Shown: positions 16,806 through 25,112, counted from the stretch's first letter. The stretch is DNA of 64,000 nt from Sphingomonas sp. MA1305 (GCF_016107325.1 NZ_RCVT01000001.1:1240001-1304000); one strand, 5' to 3'. Program-made: numbers and translations. Notes: generated from the sequence alone by a model not told the origin.

Positions 16806-19103
16806 CTACAGATGAAGCTCCCATCCGGCGCCGAAGGTCTGTGGGTCGCCGAGCAGCGCGCGCTGCACGCCATAGGCTTGATATTGGACGTAGCGCGCAT
16901 CGAGCAGATTCTGCGCGAAAGCGAAGGCCGTCCATCCCCCCGTATCATAGCCGAGCCGGGCGTTGACCACGGTCCGGCCCGGCACGCGTGACCGTCCCTG
17001 TTGGGCGCCGATGTCGGTGAACACCGGCCCGCGGTAATTACCGTTGACATTGGCGCGCCAGCGACCGGCATGGCCATCGATCCCACCGGCCAGCGTCAGG
17101 GGCGCCGCATAGGGAAATTGGCTCCCCGCCAATTCGACCTGGCTGGTCGAGCCCGTCGGCAGGGTGAAGGAATCGTAGCGGGTATGCACCGTGCCCGCGG
17201 TCCCATAGGCATCGAAGTGGCGGTCGATCCGAGCCTGCACCTCCAGCTCGCCGCCATAGAGGTGTGACGCGGCCGCATTGACCGTGTTATAGTCATAGGC
17301 ATTGCGTCCGAAATAGGCGACCACTTGCTGCTGGCGCCAATCGACGTAGAAGACATTGGCGTTGAGCGACAGCCGCCCTCCCCACCAGTGGGAGCGCAAG
17401 GACGCTTCATAATTCCAGCTATATTCCGGCTCATAGGGCACGAGCGTGGCCCGCGCCGGATTCTGTGACGAGCCTCCCGACCGATAGGCCCGCTGGACGG
17501 TGAAAGCGGTCGAGAGATCGGGCGACCACGCCATGCTGACGCCGACCTTCGGCAGGAAGGCGTCGAAGCGGCGCGCCCGGCTTGCCGGAGCGGCCGCCGC
17601 ATCGGCTACGATCGCCAGCACGCCGCGGTTGATCGCACCCACCGCCACATAGACTGGCGTGCCGGGCGTGGCGAAGGCCGACGGATCGGGCAACTGCCCG
17701 GTGAAGGCGGTATCGGTCTGCGCCCCGTAGCGATTTTCCTCGTGGTCGTAGCGCAGACCGGCGAGCAGCGACAGGCGATCGGTCAGGCGCAATCGCAGGT
17801 CGCCAAACAGTGCCGCATTGCGCACCCGCTCGGGCTGGTCCGCGGTGTAATGAAGCGGGATCCACGGCAACGCGCGGGCATAAGCCGTGGCGAGCTGGCT
17901 GGCCGTGGTAACCGGAAACCCTCCGGCCCGCAGCAGGCCGGCGATCGTGCCGACCGGTGTCGGCACCGCCACGCGGCTGTCGGCGACGAGGCCGCCGGCG
18001 CGGCTATAGGCCCAGGCGCCGAGCACGCCGCTCAGCCGCGGCCCGTCGATGTTGAGCCGCAATTCCTCCGTCCAGGTCCGGAAGCTGTTGTCGTTCAAGA
18101 ACACCAGGCGGTCGGTCGGCGTACCGTCACCGTCGGCGACGATGATCGCCGTGGTTCGGTTGAACGAGGTGGTGCTGCTCAGGTGCAGCCCGGTGCCAAT
18201 TGGATAGCCGATCGTCAGACCGGCGATGTCGCTGCTGACATAGCCGCGATCCGGTTGATTGCCGCGGACGTGGCGATCGGCGAAATAGTTTGGCTGGTCG
18301 ACGTCGACATACTGGAACATATAGCCGCCGTCCCGCCGCACCCGGTTCGCCGTCGCCTGGACGTCCAGCCCCGGCAGCGCGGCGGGGGTCCAGTGCAGCT
18401 TGGCGCGCAGGTTGAGCGAGCGCAGCGCGTCGGCAAAATCGTCGATGGTCAGGTTGCGGACGATGCCGCGATCGGCACGCCGCTCCGCCGACAGGCGCAG
18501 GCCCAGTTCATCGCGGATCAGCGGTCCGCCGGCGGCCACCGACAGCGTCCGTGCCGTATGATCGGTCCACAGGACGCGCGCGTCGGCGCTGGTCTGGGTG
18601 GTCGAGGCGTCGCGTGTCGTCAGGATGATCGCCCCCGCCAGCGCGTTGAGCCCCTGGATGGTCGACTGTGGCCCGCGCAGGATTTCGACCTGGGCCGTGT
18701 CCCACAAATCAGTCGGGCCGCCGAACAGCGCCTGCGCCGGGATCGGCGCGCCGTCGACATAGACGGTCGTCGTGTCGGCCGCGCCCCCGGCGCCGATGCC
18801 GCGATTGCTGATTCCGCGGATCGAAAAGCCGGACGCGCCCCAGGTCTGCCCCACATTGGCGGTACGGTCGTAGATATCCTGGATCTGCAGGAGGTTCTCC
18901 TGCCGGATTCGATCGGGGGTGGTGATCGCCACGCTCGTCGGCGTGTCCTGCACGCGACGGTTCGACTTCTCGCCGATGACGACGATATCGTCGGACGATG
19001 TGGCGTCCCGCGGCGACGGTTGCTGATCCTGCGCCACGGCCGGCTTCGGCATGGCGATGGCCACGGCAGCGCTGGCGAGCAGCAGGCGGAAAATAGGTGT
19101 CAT
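16806..19103 (-). CDS. Second TonB-dependent outer-membrane receptor
   Basis: A 765-residue TonB-dependent receptor. It has a signal peptide (MTPIFRLLLASAAVAIAMP), the TonB-box-like DDIVVIGEKS, and a plug domain (about residues 50-170) with FSIRGISNRG and VEILRGPQSTI. A long barrel with many alternating aromatic segments follows. The C-terminus is LHL rather than the usual terminal Phe. GGGGGGGA precedes the ATG. The upstream gap holds ATTG/CAAT half-sites. The transported substrate cannot be told from sequence, and no siderophore genes are close. Confidence 0.92.
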   Translation of the reverse strand: MTPIFRLLLASAAVAIAMPKPAVAQDQQPSPRDATSSDDIVVIGEKSNRRVQDTPTSVAITTPDRIRQENLLQIQDIYDRTANVGQTWGASGFSIRGISNRGIGAGGAADTTTVYVDGAPIPAQALFGGPTDLWDTAQVEILRGPQSTIQGLNALAGAIILTTRDASTTQTSADARVLWTDHTARTLSVAAGGPLIRDELGLRLSAERRADRGIVRNLTIDDFADALRSLNLRAKLHWTPAALPGLDVQATANRVRRDGGYMFQYVDVDQPNYFADRHVRGNQPDRGYVSSDIAGLTIGYPIGTGLHLSSTTSFNRTTAIIVADGDGTPTDRLVFLNDNSFRTWTEELRLNIDGPRLSGVLGAWAYSRAGGLVADSRVAVPTPVGTIAGLLRAGGFPVTTASQLATAYARALPWIPLHYTADQPERVRNAALFGDLRLRLTDRLSLLAGLRYDHEENRYGAQTDTAFTGQLPDPSAFATPGTPVYVAVGAINRGVLAIVADAAAAPASRARRFDAFLPKVGVSMAWSPDLSTAFTVQRAYRSGGSSQNPARATLVPYEPEYSWNYEASLRSHWWGGRLSLNANVFYVDWRQQQVVAYFGRNAYDYNTVNAAASHLYGGELEVQARIDRHFDAYGTAGTVHTRYDSFTLPTGSTSQVELAGSQFPYAAPLTLAGGIDGHAGRWRANVNGNYRGPVFTDIGAQQGRSRVPGRTVVNARLGYDTGGWTAFAFAQNLLDARYVQYQAYGVQRALLGDPQTFGAGWELHL

Positions 19104-19145
19104 CGCGTCCCCCCCTGGATCGGAGGGGCGGACTAATATCGACGC

Positions 19146-19160
19146 TATTGCGATTCAATA
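19146..19160 (-). promoter_or_regulatory. MarR-type inverted repeat upstream of the second TonB receptor
   Basis: TATTG (19146-19150) and CAATA (19156-19160) form a perfect 5-base inverted repeat with a 5-base spacer, 43 bases before the receptor ATG. A further TATTG lies at about 19175. MarR proteins often bind ATTG-CAAT elements, and a MarR gene lies just beyond the receptor at 16289. The link is inferred. Confidence 0.4.
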
Positions 19161-19194
19161 TCAAACTACTGGGCTATTGAGACGGGCCGATAAT

Positions 19195-20010
19195 CTAGCC
19201 GCGTGCCGCGGCCGCCATCTCGCGATTGCGCTTCGCCGAGGCCGCCAGCGTCTCGATCAGCAGGCCGACCAGCCCATCGGGACGATCGAGGACGTTGAGC
19301 CCTTCGCGGGTCGAGCCGCCGGGGCTGGCGACCCGGTCGGCCAGGACGTGTGGCGTGTCGGACGAGGCCGCCGCCATTGCCGCCGAGCCGGCCAGCGTCG
19401 CGATCGTCAGCCGGGCCGCCTGTTCCTGCGGCAGGCCGAGCGCGGTACCCGCCTGCGTCAGCGCATCGGCGAAGCGGAACACGAAGCCGGGACCGCAGCC
19501 GGCGAGCGCAGTGACGTCGTCGAATCGCGCTTCGTCGTCGATCCATTCGGCATGGCCGAGCGTCGCCATCAGCGCCTGCACATCGGATCGCGCCGCCGGA
19601 TCGGCGGCCGAACTGTACAGCGCGACGACGCCTTGCCGGATCGCCACGGGAAGATTGGGCATCGCGCGGACGACGTTGGCCGCGGGGCACATCGCGGCCA
19701 GCGTCGCCTCCTCGACCCCGGCGAGGATCGAGACGAGGATGCGGGGGCGATGCGCCGTCAGCGGACCGCCGCGAAATCCGCCGATCTGCTGCGGCTTGAA
19801 GCCGAGCATGATCAGGTCGAACGGCGCACCTTCCCCGGCAGCGGGGACCACCGGCACGACCTGGACGCCGTCTGGCATCGGCCGGCCGCTCGGGCTGACG
19901 ACGGTGACCTGCGCCGGGTCCAGCCCGGCCGCGATCCAGCCGCGCAGCATCGCCCCGCCCATATTGCCCGCGCCGACGAGCAGCATCCGGCCCTGCGGCA
20001 GCGCGCTCAT
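19195..20010 (-). CDS. proC: Pyrroline-5-carboxylate reductase
   Basis: A 271-residue ProC: N-terminal Rossmann motif LVGAGNMGGAMLRGW (about residues 10-24), then MLGFKPQQI, VRAMPNLPVAI and the C-terminal helical domain signature LADRVASPGGSTREGL. It reduces 1-pyrroline-5-carboxylate to proline in the last step of proline synthesis. The ATG at 20010 overlaps the stop of the YbjN-like gene by ATGA, so the pair is translationally coupled. The frame extends further upstream, but only in the shadow of that gene. Confidence 0.95.
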   Translation of the reverse strand: MSALPQGRMLLVGAGNMGGAMLRGWIAAGLDPAQVTVVSPSGRPMPDGVQVVPVVPAAGEGAPFDLIMLGFKPQQIGGFRGGPLTAHRPRILVSILAGVEEATLAAMCPAANVVRAMPNLPVAIRQGVVALYSSAADPAARSDVQALMATLGHAEWIDDEARFDDVTALAGCGPGFVFRFADALTQAGTALGLPQEQAARLTIATLAGSAAMAAASSDTPHVLADRVASPGGSTREGLNVLDRPDGLVGLLIETLAASAKRNREMAAAARG

Positions 20011-20516
20011 GCCTCGCCCTGCGTCTCGATCAGCGCGGCGGCCAGCGCTTCCTTCGGCGTCTTGCCGCCCCACAGCACGAATTGGAACACGGGGTAGAAG
20101 CGCTCGCACTCCTCGATCGCCGATTCGACCAGCAGTTCGGTCGCGCCCAGCGACATGGTGCCCGCATCTTCGCCGTCGATCATCGCCGCATGGCGGTAGA
20201 GCAGCACGCCCGACGATGACCACAATTCGAAATGGCCGATCCACAATTGCTCGTTGACCAAACCGATCGCCTCATAGACCGCGCCGCGGCGATCGTCGGT
20301 GACCTTGATGTCGGGGAAGGCGAGGAACTGCAGCACGCTGTCGTCCTCGCGCCAGAGCGCGCGCAGCTCGTAGGTCGTCCAGCTTCCCTTGACCGTCGCG
20401 ACGATCTCATCGTCGTGCCGCTCATTGTCCCAGCCATGCGCGGCGTAATAGGCCTCCAGCATGTCGATGGGGGCGGCGGCATCCTGGTCGTGGTCGGGGT
20501 GATCGAGCATGGCCAT
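20007..20516 (-). CDS. YbjN-domain protein
   Basis: A 169-residue acidic, soluble protein of the YbjN type (DUF1790-like). It contains LEAYYAAHGWDNERHDDEIV followed by a beta-rich stretch including LWREDDSVLQFLAFPDIKV and a C-terminal helix with FYPVFQFVLWGGKTPKEAL. YbjN-like proteins resemble type III secretion chaperones in fold and are linked to stress or motility effects in enterobacteria, but their role here is unknown. Pairing with proC, with a 4-base overlap, is common in alphaproteobacteria and suggests a housekeeping role. Confidence 0.88.
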   Translation of the reverse strand: MAMLDHPDHDQDAAAPIDMLEAYYAAHGWDNERHDDEIVATVKGSWTTYELRALWREDDSVLQFLAFPDIKVTDDRRGAVYEAIGLVNEQLWIGHFELWSSSGVLLYRHAAMIDGEDAGTMSLGATELLVESAIEECERFYPVFQFVLWGGKTPKEALAAALIETQGEA

Positions 20517-20539
20517 GCGTCCTTATCGCACGGTCACGC

Positions 20540-20582
20540 TGCCGCGGCAAAATCGCCGCGGCAACCCACCCCGGCCGGGGTG
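20540..20582. terminator. Hairpin plus adjacent palindrome between UbiK and YbjN genes
   Basis: TGCCGCGGC (20540-20548) pairs perfectly with GCCGCGGCA (20555-20563) around AAAATC. Four bases on, CACCCCGGCCGGGGTG (20567-20582) is a perfect 16-base palindrome. The first is a likely terminator for the ubiK-like gene. The second belongs to a GC-rich palindrome type seen elsewhere in the window. Confidence 0.55.
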
Positions 20583-20614
20583 CGGACAAGGTCGGGGATA
20601 AAGCTGTGGAAAAG

Positions 20615-20890
20615 TCAGGCGGTCGGCAGCGGATCGGCCGATGCGCCCCCCTGCTTAACCTCGAGCGCATCCAGCCGGGCGCGCAGCGCGTCGGCCTCGT
20701 CGCGTGCCGCCACCGCCATCGCCTTGACGGCGTCGAATTCGTCGCGGCTGACGAAGTCCAGCCCGCCGATCCATTCGCGGGCGCGCGAGCGGGCGCTCGA
20801 TTCCGCCTCGCGGCCGACCCCCGCCAGCGTGCCGGCGGCGCCGTTCACGAACTTGACGAAATCATCGAACAGGCGGTTTTCGGTCTGCAT
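20615..20890 (-). CDS. ubiK: UbiK-type accessory factor of ubiquinone synthesis
   Basis: A 91-residue protein of the BMFP/YqiC family: an amphipathic N-terminal helix (NRLFDDFVKFVNGAAGTLAG), a short middle, and a C-terminal coiled coil (about residues 48-80, FDAVKAMAVAARDEADALRA). UbiK forms trimers and assists the ubiquinone-synthesis enzymes at the membrane. Start ATG 20890 begins with the family-typical MQTENR. It follows the TspO gene on the same strand, 32 bases downstream, and may share its transcript. Confidence 0.88.
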   Translation of the reverse strand: MQTENRLFDDFVKFVNGAAGTLAGVGREAESSARSRAREWIGGLDFVSRDEFDAVKAMAVAARDEADALRARLDALEVKQGGASADPLPTA

Positions 20891-20922
20891 GCTGGGTCTT
20901 TCCGGTACGGGTCGTCGTGTCG

Positions 20923-21474
20923 TCAGAGCATCTGGGACGTATGCGCCGCAGGCACAAGGGTTTCCGCGTCCGGGTTGAGCTGCCCGATCCGCCAGGTCAG
21001 CACGCCGGCAAAGCTGATCCAGACCAAATACGGCACCAGCAGCCACGCCGCGACCACCCGGATTCGGGAAAAGGCAATTGTCGTCGCAACGCCCAGGATC
21101 AGCATCCCGACGATGACGATCAGCGCAAGGTGCACCTTGTGCATGCCGAAGAACAGCGGCGTCCAGGCGAGGTTGAGCAGGAACTGCGCCGCGAACAGCC
21201 CGATCGCGACGCCGCGCCCGCGCGCGCCGCGCGCATGGAGGATCATCGCCAGAGAAAGGCCGAGCAGCACGTAGAGCGTCGTCCAGGCAACGGGAAAGAC
21301 CCAGCCGGGCGGTGTCACCTCCGGCTTGCGCAACGCTTCGTACCAGGCATTCTCCGCCCCGGCGGGCACCGACCGGCCCGAGGCGAAGCCGAGCAGCAGG
21401 ATCAGCGGCACGCTCACGGCCGCCCAGCGCAGAAACGACATGCGCAACTGACCCTTGGAAGCGACGACGCTCAC
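20923..21474 (-). CDS. tspO: TspO/MBR-family membrane protein
   Basis: A 183-residue translocator protein of the tryptophan-rich sensory type. Five hydrophobic segments follow WYEALRKPEVTPPGWVFPVA, the family hallmark, and NLAWTPLFFGMH and LVPYLVWISFAGVLTW are further matches. The family binds porphyrins and cholesterol-like ligands in the membrane. I prefer the GTG at 21474 because AAGGAG lies 6 bases before it; ATG 21441 would lack a ribosome site. Upstream is an unusual repeat array (21493-21545 and weaker copies). Confidence 0.88.
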   Translation of the reverse strand: MSVVASKGQLRMSFLRWAAVSVPLILLLGFASGRSVPAGAENAWYEALRKPEVTPPGWVFPVAWTTLYVLLGLSLAMILHARGARGRGVAIGLFAAQFLLNLAWTPLFFGMHKVHLALIVIVGMLILGVATTIAFSRIRVVAAWLLVPYLVWISFAGVLTWRIGQLNPDAETLVPAAHTSQML

Positions 21475-21492
21475 CCGATACTCCTTGTCCCC

Positions 21493-21545
21493 TGTGCCGG
21501 ACGGCACAGCCGATTGGATGTGTGCCGGACGGCACAGCCGATTGG
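21493..21545. repeat. Tandem 28-base repeat with hairpin units upstream of tspO
   Basis: A 25-base unit (starting TGTGCCGGACGGCACAG, ending CGATTGG) occurs identically at 21493-21517 and 21521-21545, spaced 28 bases. Each contains the inverted repeat GTGCCGGACGGCAC. Two weaker copies follow (GTGCCGACGGAC at about 21549, ATGCCGAATGGCACAG at about 21573). They lie in the gap between tspO and the rRNA methyltransferase gene, within 20 bases of tspO's ribosome site. Confidence 0.7.
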
Positions 21546-21635
21546 TTGGTGCCGACGGACCCCGACCGCACGATGCCGAATGGCACAGATCGCGCTCTGC
21601 CCCGCCCCGCAGCCTTCGTAAAGCGTCCGGTTCGA

Positions 21636-22388
21636 TTATCGTTCCGATTGCGGTCCGAAACGGGATGCCGCGACCAGAAATTCCACATTGCCCTCCGGTC
21701 CCGTGATCGGACTGGGGGTGACGCCGGCCACCGTCCAGCCGGCCCCGGTCAGCCATGACACGACGGCGTCGCAGACGCGGGCATGCACCGCCGGGTCGCG
21801 CACCACCCCGCCCTTGCCGACCTCGTCACGCCCCGCCTCGAACTGCGGCTTGATCAGCGCCAGCAACCTCGCCACCGTCGCCGCAAACTGCATCGGGCGT
21901 TCCAGCACCTTTGCGAGGCCGATGAAGCTGGCGTCGCAGACGATCAGATCGACCGGCTCCGGGATGTGATCGGCGGTCAGAATGCGGGCGCTGGTCTGTT
22001 CGTGGACGATGACGCGCGGGTCCTGCCGCAGCTTCCAGGCGAGCTGATTGGTGCCGCTGTCGATCGCATAGACACGCGCCGCGCCGCGGCTCAGCAGCAC
22101 GTCGGTGAAGCCGCCGGTCGACGATCCGACGTCGATCGCCACCGCGCCGGCGACGTCCCAGCCGAAATGGTCGAGGCCATGGGCGAGCTTGATGCCGCCG
22201 CGCGACACCCAGGGGTGATCGCGACCACGCAGTTCGATTGCCGCATCCTCCGGCAGCGTCTGACCGGGCTTGTCGACCTTGCGCGTGCCGGCGAACACCA
22301 GCCCGGCCATGATCAGCGCCTGGGCGCGCGACCGCGATTCGGCGAGGCCGCGATCGACAAGCATCTGGTCCACGCGGGTCTTCGCCAT
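21636..22388 (-). CDS. tlyA: TlyA-family rRNA 2'-O-methyltransferase
   Basis: A 250-residue protein with an N-terminal S4 RNA-binding domain (about residues 1-62: RVDQMLVDRGLAESRSRAQA). A FtsJ-like methyltransferase domain follows: AIDVGSSTGGFTDVLL for SAM binding (about 84-99), VDLIVCDASFIGL and LIKPQFEAGRDEVGKGGVVR. This architecture matches TlyA, which 2'-O-methylates cytidines in 16S/23S rRNA in the cytosol. Some relatives are annotated as haemolysins, which I consider a misnomer. It is divergent from the hydrolase at 22569. Confidence 0.92.
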   Translation of the reverse strand: MAKTRVDQMLVDRGLAESRSRAQALIMAGLVFAGTRKVDKPGQTLPEDAAIELRGRDHPWVSRGGIKLAHGLDHFGWDVAGAVAIDVGSSTGGFTDVLLSRGAARVYAIDSGTNQLAWKLRQDPRVIVHEQTSARILTADHIPEPVDLIVCDASFIGLAKVLERPMQFAATVARLLALIKPQFEAGRDEVGKGGVVRDPAVHARVCDAVVSWLTGAGWTVAGVTPSPITGPEGNVEFLVAASRFGPQSER

Positions 22389-22568
22389 GCCGTGCGCATA
22401 GCGGCATCATCGTCGCCGATCCACCCGCCGCATGCCGCCATCGCTTCGGCGCAGTCGCTATTGCCCATCGGAATAGTGGGTATAACTTTCGGTCTTGGGG
22501 GGCGTGCCGAACGAAGCCGCTCCTGCACGGTATGCGTTCGTCACGCCCTTCCTTGAGGGAGATGCAAG

Positions 22569-23240
22569 ATGACGGGTTTCGCGATGTTCGAATCGGCCGG
22601 TCCGACGATCCTGACCGTGCCTGGCCTGGGTGGCTCCGGCCCCTCGCACTGGCAAAGCCTGTGGGAAGAGGCGCGGCCGGACACGGTGCGTGTCGAACTC
22701 GGCATGTGGAACACGCCGCATCGCAACGCCTGGGTGACCAAGCTCGACCAGGCGATCCGCGCCGCGGAGGCGCCGGTGATCCTGGCCGCGCACAGCCTCG
22801 GCTGCCTGGCGGTGGCGTGGTGGGCGGAACTGAGCCCCCAGCCTTATGGCTGGCCGGTCGCCGGGGCATTGCTGGTCGCGCCGGCGGATGTCGACCGCTC
22901 CGACGCGCCGGCCGCGCTGAAGGGCTTCGCCCCCTCGCCCCGGACGCCCTTGCCCTTTCCCTCGATCCTCGTCGCCTCCCGCGACGATCCGTGGATCACG
23001 ATCGATCGCGCGCACAGCCTTGCCGCCAATTGGGGCAGCCATTTCATCGATGCGGGCGCGCAGGGGCATCTTAATGCCGCCAGCGGCCTCGGCTGGTGGC
23101 AGGAGGGGCAGGAATTGCTCGGTCGCGTCATCGCCGCGAGCAGCGACGGGCGCGGCCATGTCCGCTCGCCGGGCGACGCGCGCTCGATCCTGGCGATCAA
23201 CGCCACCGACGCCGCGCACGCGCATTATCTGGGGCGTTGA
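22569..23240 (+). CDS. RBBP9/YdeN-type serine hydrolase
   Basis: A 223-residue alpha/beta hydrolase of the RBBP9 family. The N-terminal LTVPGLGGSGPSHWQSLWEE is the family signature, AHSLGC places the nucleophile at Ser76, SRDDPW supplies the acid and GHLN the His. The family length is about 180-190 residues, so the last 35 residues (from about 190) are an extension. GAGGGAG precedes the ATG. Natural substrates are unknown for this family. It stands alone, divergent from tlyA. Confidence 0.88.
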   Translation: MTGFAMFESAGPTILTVPGLGGSGPSHWQSLWEEARPDTVRVELGMWNTPHRNAWVTKLDQAIRAAEAPVILAAHSLGCLAVAWWAELSPQPYGWPVAGALLVAPADVDRSDAPAALKGFAPSPRTPLPFPSILVASRDDPWITIDRAHSLAANWGSHFIDAGAQGHLNAASGLGWWQEGQELLGRVIAASSDGRGHVRSPGDARSILAINATDAAHAHYLGR

Positions 23241-23753
23241 TCGTCGCAGAAAGCGCCTTGATTCGACAGGATTAAGCCCTGCGGCAAGTTCGCCTCCTCG
23301 TGGTTCGGCGGGATGCGTGCGGCTGAGCTTTTCCCACTGCGGGCGTTGAACGCCGTGCTCTTTTCACGGGTCGTGCGACATGGAAGTTTACCCCGCCACC
23401 CCGCCGAAGCCGGGGTGGCGGCATCAATGGCGTCCCTGACAAGGAAAAGCAGCAAAGCACTACCTTCGCGCCAATCTTCTGTTTATTACTCCGAAACAAA
23501 TTCGGGGATGCCTTCCCTAACTAGAAAATCACTACATTAACCAAGTAAAGCGTTGACAGATTGAGGTTTGCATCACCTTGTCGTCGCTGCCAAGCAGCGC
23601 ATCCCGGTCGCTGCCCACCTCCCCAGACAGACGACCGCCCAGCGAAACGCTGGGTTTACCACCGCGCCACTGCTTTCTCGTAGCTGCAAGCCTACATCGC
23701 TCCTCAACCAACGCGAGCGATGGCACGCGCTTCGCATGGAGCTATGCGAGAAG
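23241..23753 (+). other. Gene-free stretch with AT-rich patch and three hairpins before the monooxygenase
   Basis: About 510 bases without a convincing gene. After the GC palindrome at 23393-23421 comes an AT-rich patch (about 23430-23580) ending in a -35-like TTGACA (23553-23558). Then come three perfect hairpins: CGCTGC/GCAGCG (23585-23599), CCCAGCG/CGCTGGG with loop AAA followed by TTT (23638-23654), and CATCGCT/AGCGATG (23695-23722). This could be a structured leader of the monooxygenase gene or a small RNA. No known riboswitch consensus, including FMN, is visible. Confidence 0.45.
23393..23421. repeat. GC-rich 29-base palindrome
   Basis: CCGCCACCCCG (23393-23403) and CGGGGTGGCGG (23411-23421) are perfect 11-base arms around CCGAAGC. 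The core CACCCCG/CGGGGTG recurs at 20567-20582. It may be a REP-like element or a terminator of the preceding hydrolase gene. No U-tract follows. Confidence 0.6.
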
Positions 23754-24770
23754 ATGAAGAAGATTGGCTTTCTGTCGTTCGGCCATTGGTCCGATACCCC
23801 GCATTCGGCGACCCGCTCCGCGCAGGACGTCCTGCTGCAGTCGATCGACCTGGCCGTGGCGGCCGAGGAGCTCGGCGCCGATGGCGCCTATTTCCGCGTC
23901 CATCATTTCGCCCAGCAACTCGCCTCGCCCTTCCCGCTGCTCGCCGCGGTCGGCGCCAAGACACAGCGGATCGAGATCGGCACCGGCGTGATCGACATGC
24001 GCTACGAAAACCCCTTCTACATGGCGGAGGATGCGGGCGCGGCCGACCTGATCAGCAACGGACGGCTGCAGCTGGGGATCAGCCGGGGCTCGCCCGAACA
24101 AGTGATCGAAGGCTGGCGCTACTTCGGCTATGCGCCGGCGGATGGCGAGAGCGACGCCGATATGGGTCGGCGCCATGCCGAAGTGTTCTTGCAGCTGCTT
24201 GCCGGCAAGGGCTTCGCACGGCCCAATCCGCGCCCGATGTTTCCCAATCCTCCGGGGCTGTTGCGGCTGGAGCCGCACGCACCCGGACTGAACGAGCGGA
24301 TCTGGTGGGGATCGGCGTCCAACGCCACGGCGGTCTGGGCGGCACAGCAGGGCATGAACCTGCAAAGCTCGACCCTGAAGGCCGACGAGACGGGCGAACC
24401 GTTCCACGTCCAGCAGGCCAAGCAGATCCGCGCCTATCGTGAGGCCTGGGCCGCCGCCGGTCATGCGCGAACGCCACGCGTTTCCGTCTCGCGCTCGATC
24501 TTCGCGATCGTCGATGACCGCGATCGCGCCTACTTCGGCCGCGAGCAGGGCGGCGATCAGATCGGCGTGATCGACTCGATGCGGGCCGTGTTCGGCCGGT
24601 CCTATGCAGCGGAACCCGACACGCTGATCGAGCAGCTCCGTGCCGACGAGGCGATCGCGGAAGCGGACACGCTACTGCTCACCGTCCCCAATCAATTGGG
24701 CGTGGCGTACAACACCCATGTTATTGAAAGCATCCTGCGCCACGTTGCACCGGCGCTGGGCTGGCGGTGA
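23754..24770 (+). CDS. Luciferase-like flavin-dependent monooxygenase
   Basis: A 338-residue LLM-class (bacterial-luciferase fold) oxidoreductase. SIDLAVAAEELGADGAYFR and RIEIGTGVIDMRYENPFYMA are the conserved barrel strands, and GISRGSPEQVIEGW is the flavin-phosphate loop. It would use reduced FMN and oxygen. Start choice is open between ATG 23754 (MKKIGFLSFG, typical for the family) and ATG 23736; the frame extends further upstream but without family character. The gene stands alone behind a structured leader and ends before a strong hairpin. Confidence 0.88.
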   Translation: MKKIGFLSFGHWSDTPHSATRSAQDVLLQSIDLAVAAEELGADGAYFRVHHFAQQLASPFPLLAAVGAKTQRIEIGTGVIDMRYENPFYMAEDAGAADLISNGRLQLGISRGSPEQVIEGWRYFGYAPADGESDADMGRRHAEVFLQLLAGKGFARPNPRPMFPNPPGLLRLEPHAPGLNERIWWGSASNATAVWAAQQGMNLQSSTLKADETGEPFHVQQAKQIRAYREAWAAAGHARTPRVSVSRSIFAIVDDRDRAYFGREQGGDQIGVIDSMRAVFGRSYAAEPDTLIEQLRADEAIAEADTLLLTVPNQLGVAYNTHVIESILRHVAPALGWR

Positions 24771-24794
24771 ACCGAGCACCGATTGCAGGTACAA

Positions 24795-24818
24795 CAAGGG
24801 GGGCCGCAGCCCCCCTTG
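24795..24818. terminator. Bidirectional hairpin between convergent genes
   Basis: CAAGGGGGG (24795-24803) and CCCCCCTTG (24810-24818) form a perfect 9-base stem with loop CCGCAG. It lies between the ends of the monooxygenase (plus strand) and the small exported protein (minus strand). Confidence 0.7.
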
Positions 24819-24875
24819 CGCGATCAACGATGGCGTCGCGGTGCGTCTTGGGAACCCCGCTATGCCGCAGCGATC

Positions 24876-25112
24876 TTAGTTGCTGCTGCTGTTGTCGTCA
24901 GCGATGATCACGATGCCCGCGACAACCGCCGCAGCGGCGATCACGGCCACGATCAGGCCGCCGCCTGCCAGCTCGTTCTTCTTTGCCGAGGCCGAACCGG
25001 TGCGGACCGACTTGGCGACCGACAGGCTCGCGGCCGGGTTTGCCGGAGCGGCGGCAGCCGGAGCCACTGCGAGAGCGGCCACCGCGACCGCCATCAAAGC
25101 CTTCGAAACCAT
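24876..25112 (-). CDS. Small exported protein with C-terminal membrane segment
   Basis: A 78-residue protein with a signal peptide (MVSKALMAVAVAALAVAPAA, cleavage near AAA-AP). A short polar linker (ASLSVAKSVRTGSASAKKNE) leads to a strongly hydrophobic segment (GGGLIVAVIAAAAVVAGIVI) and ends ADDNSSSN. The ATG at 25112 has GGGGAG 4 bases upstream, better than the ATG at 25127. I recognise this type as a recurring small hypothetical in sphingomonads but know no function. It is transcribed alone. Confidence 0.7.
   Translation of the reverse strand: MVSKALMAVAVAALAVAPAAAAPANPAASLSVAKSVRTGSASAKKNELAGGGLIVAVIAAAAVVAGIVIIADDNSSSN

Noticed and set aside
23568..23735. N-terminal extension of the monooxygenase from a TTG at 23568
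   Set aside because: The extension has no family similarity and covers the hairpins. The luciferase-like family begins at the MKKIGF segment.
23241..23753. FMN riboswitch before the flavin monooxygenase
   Set aside because: The hairpins are present but the conserved RFN-element core sequence is not recognisable.
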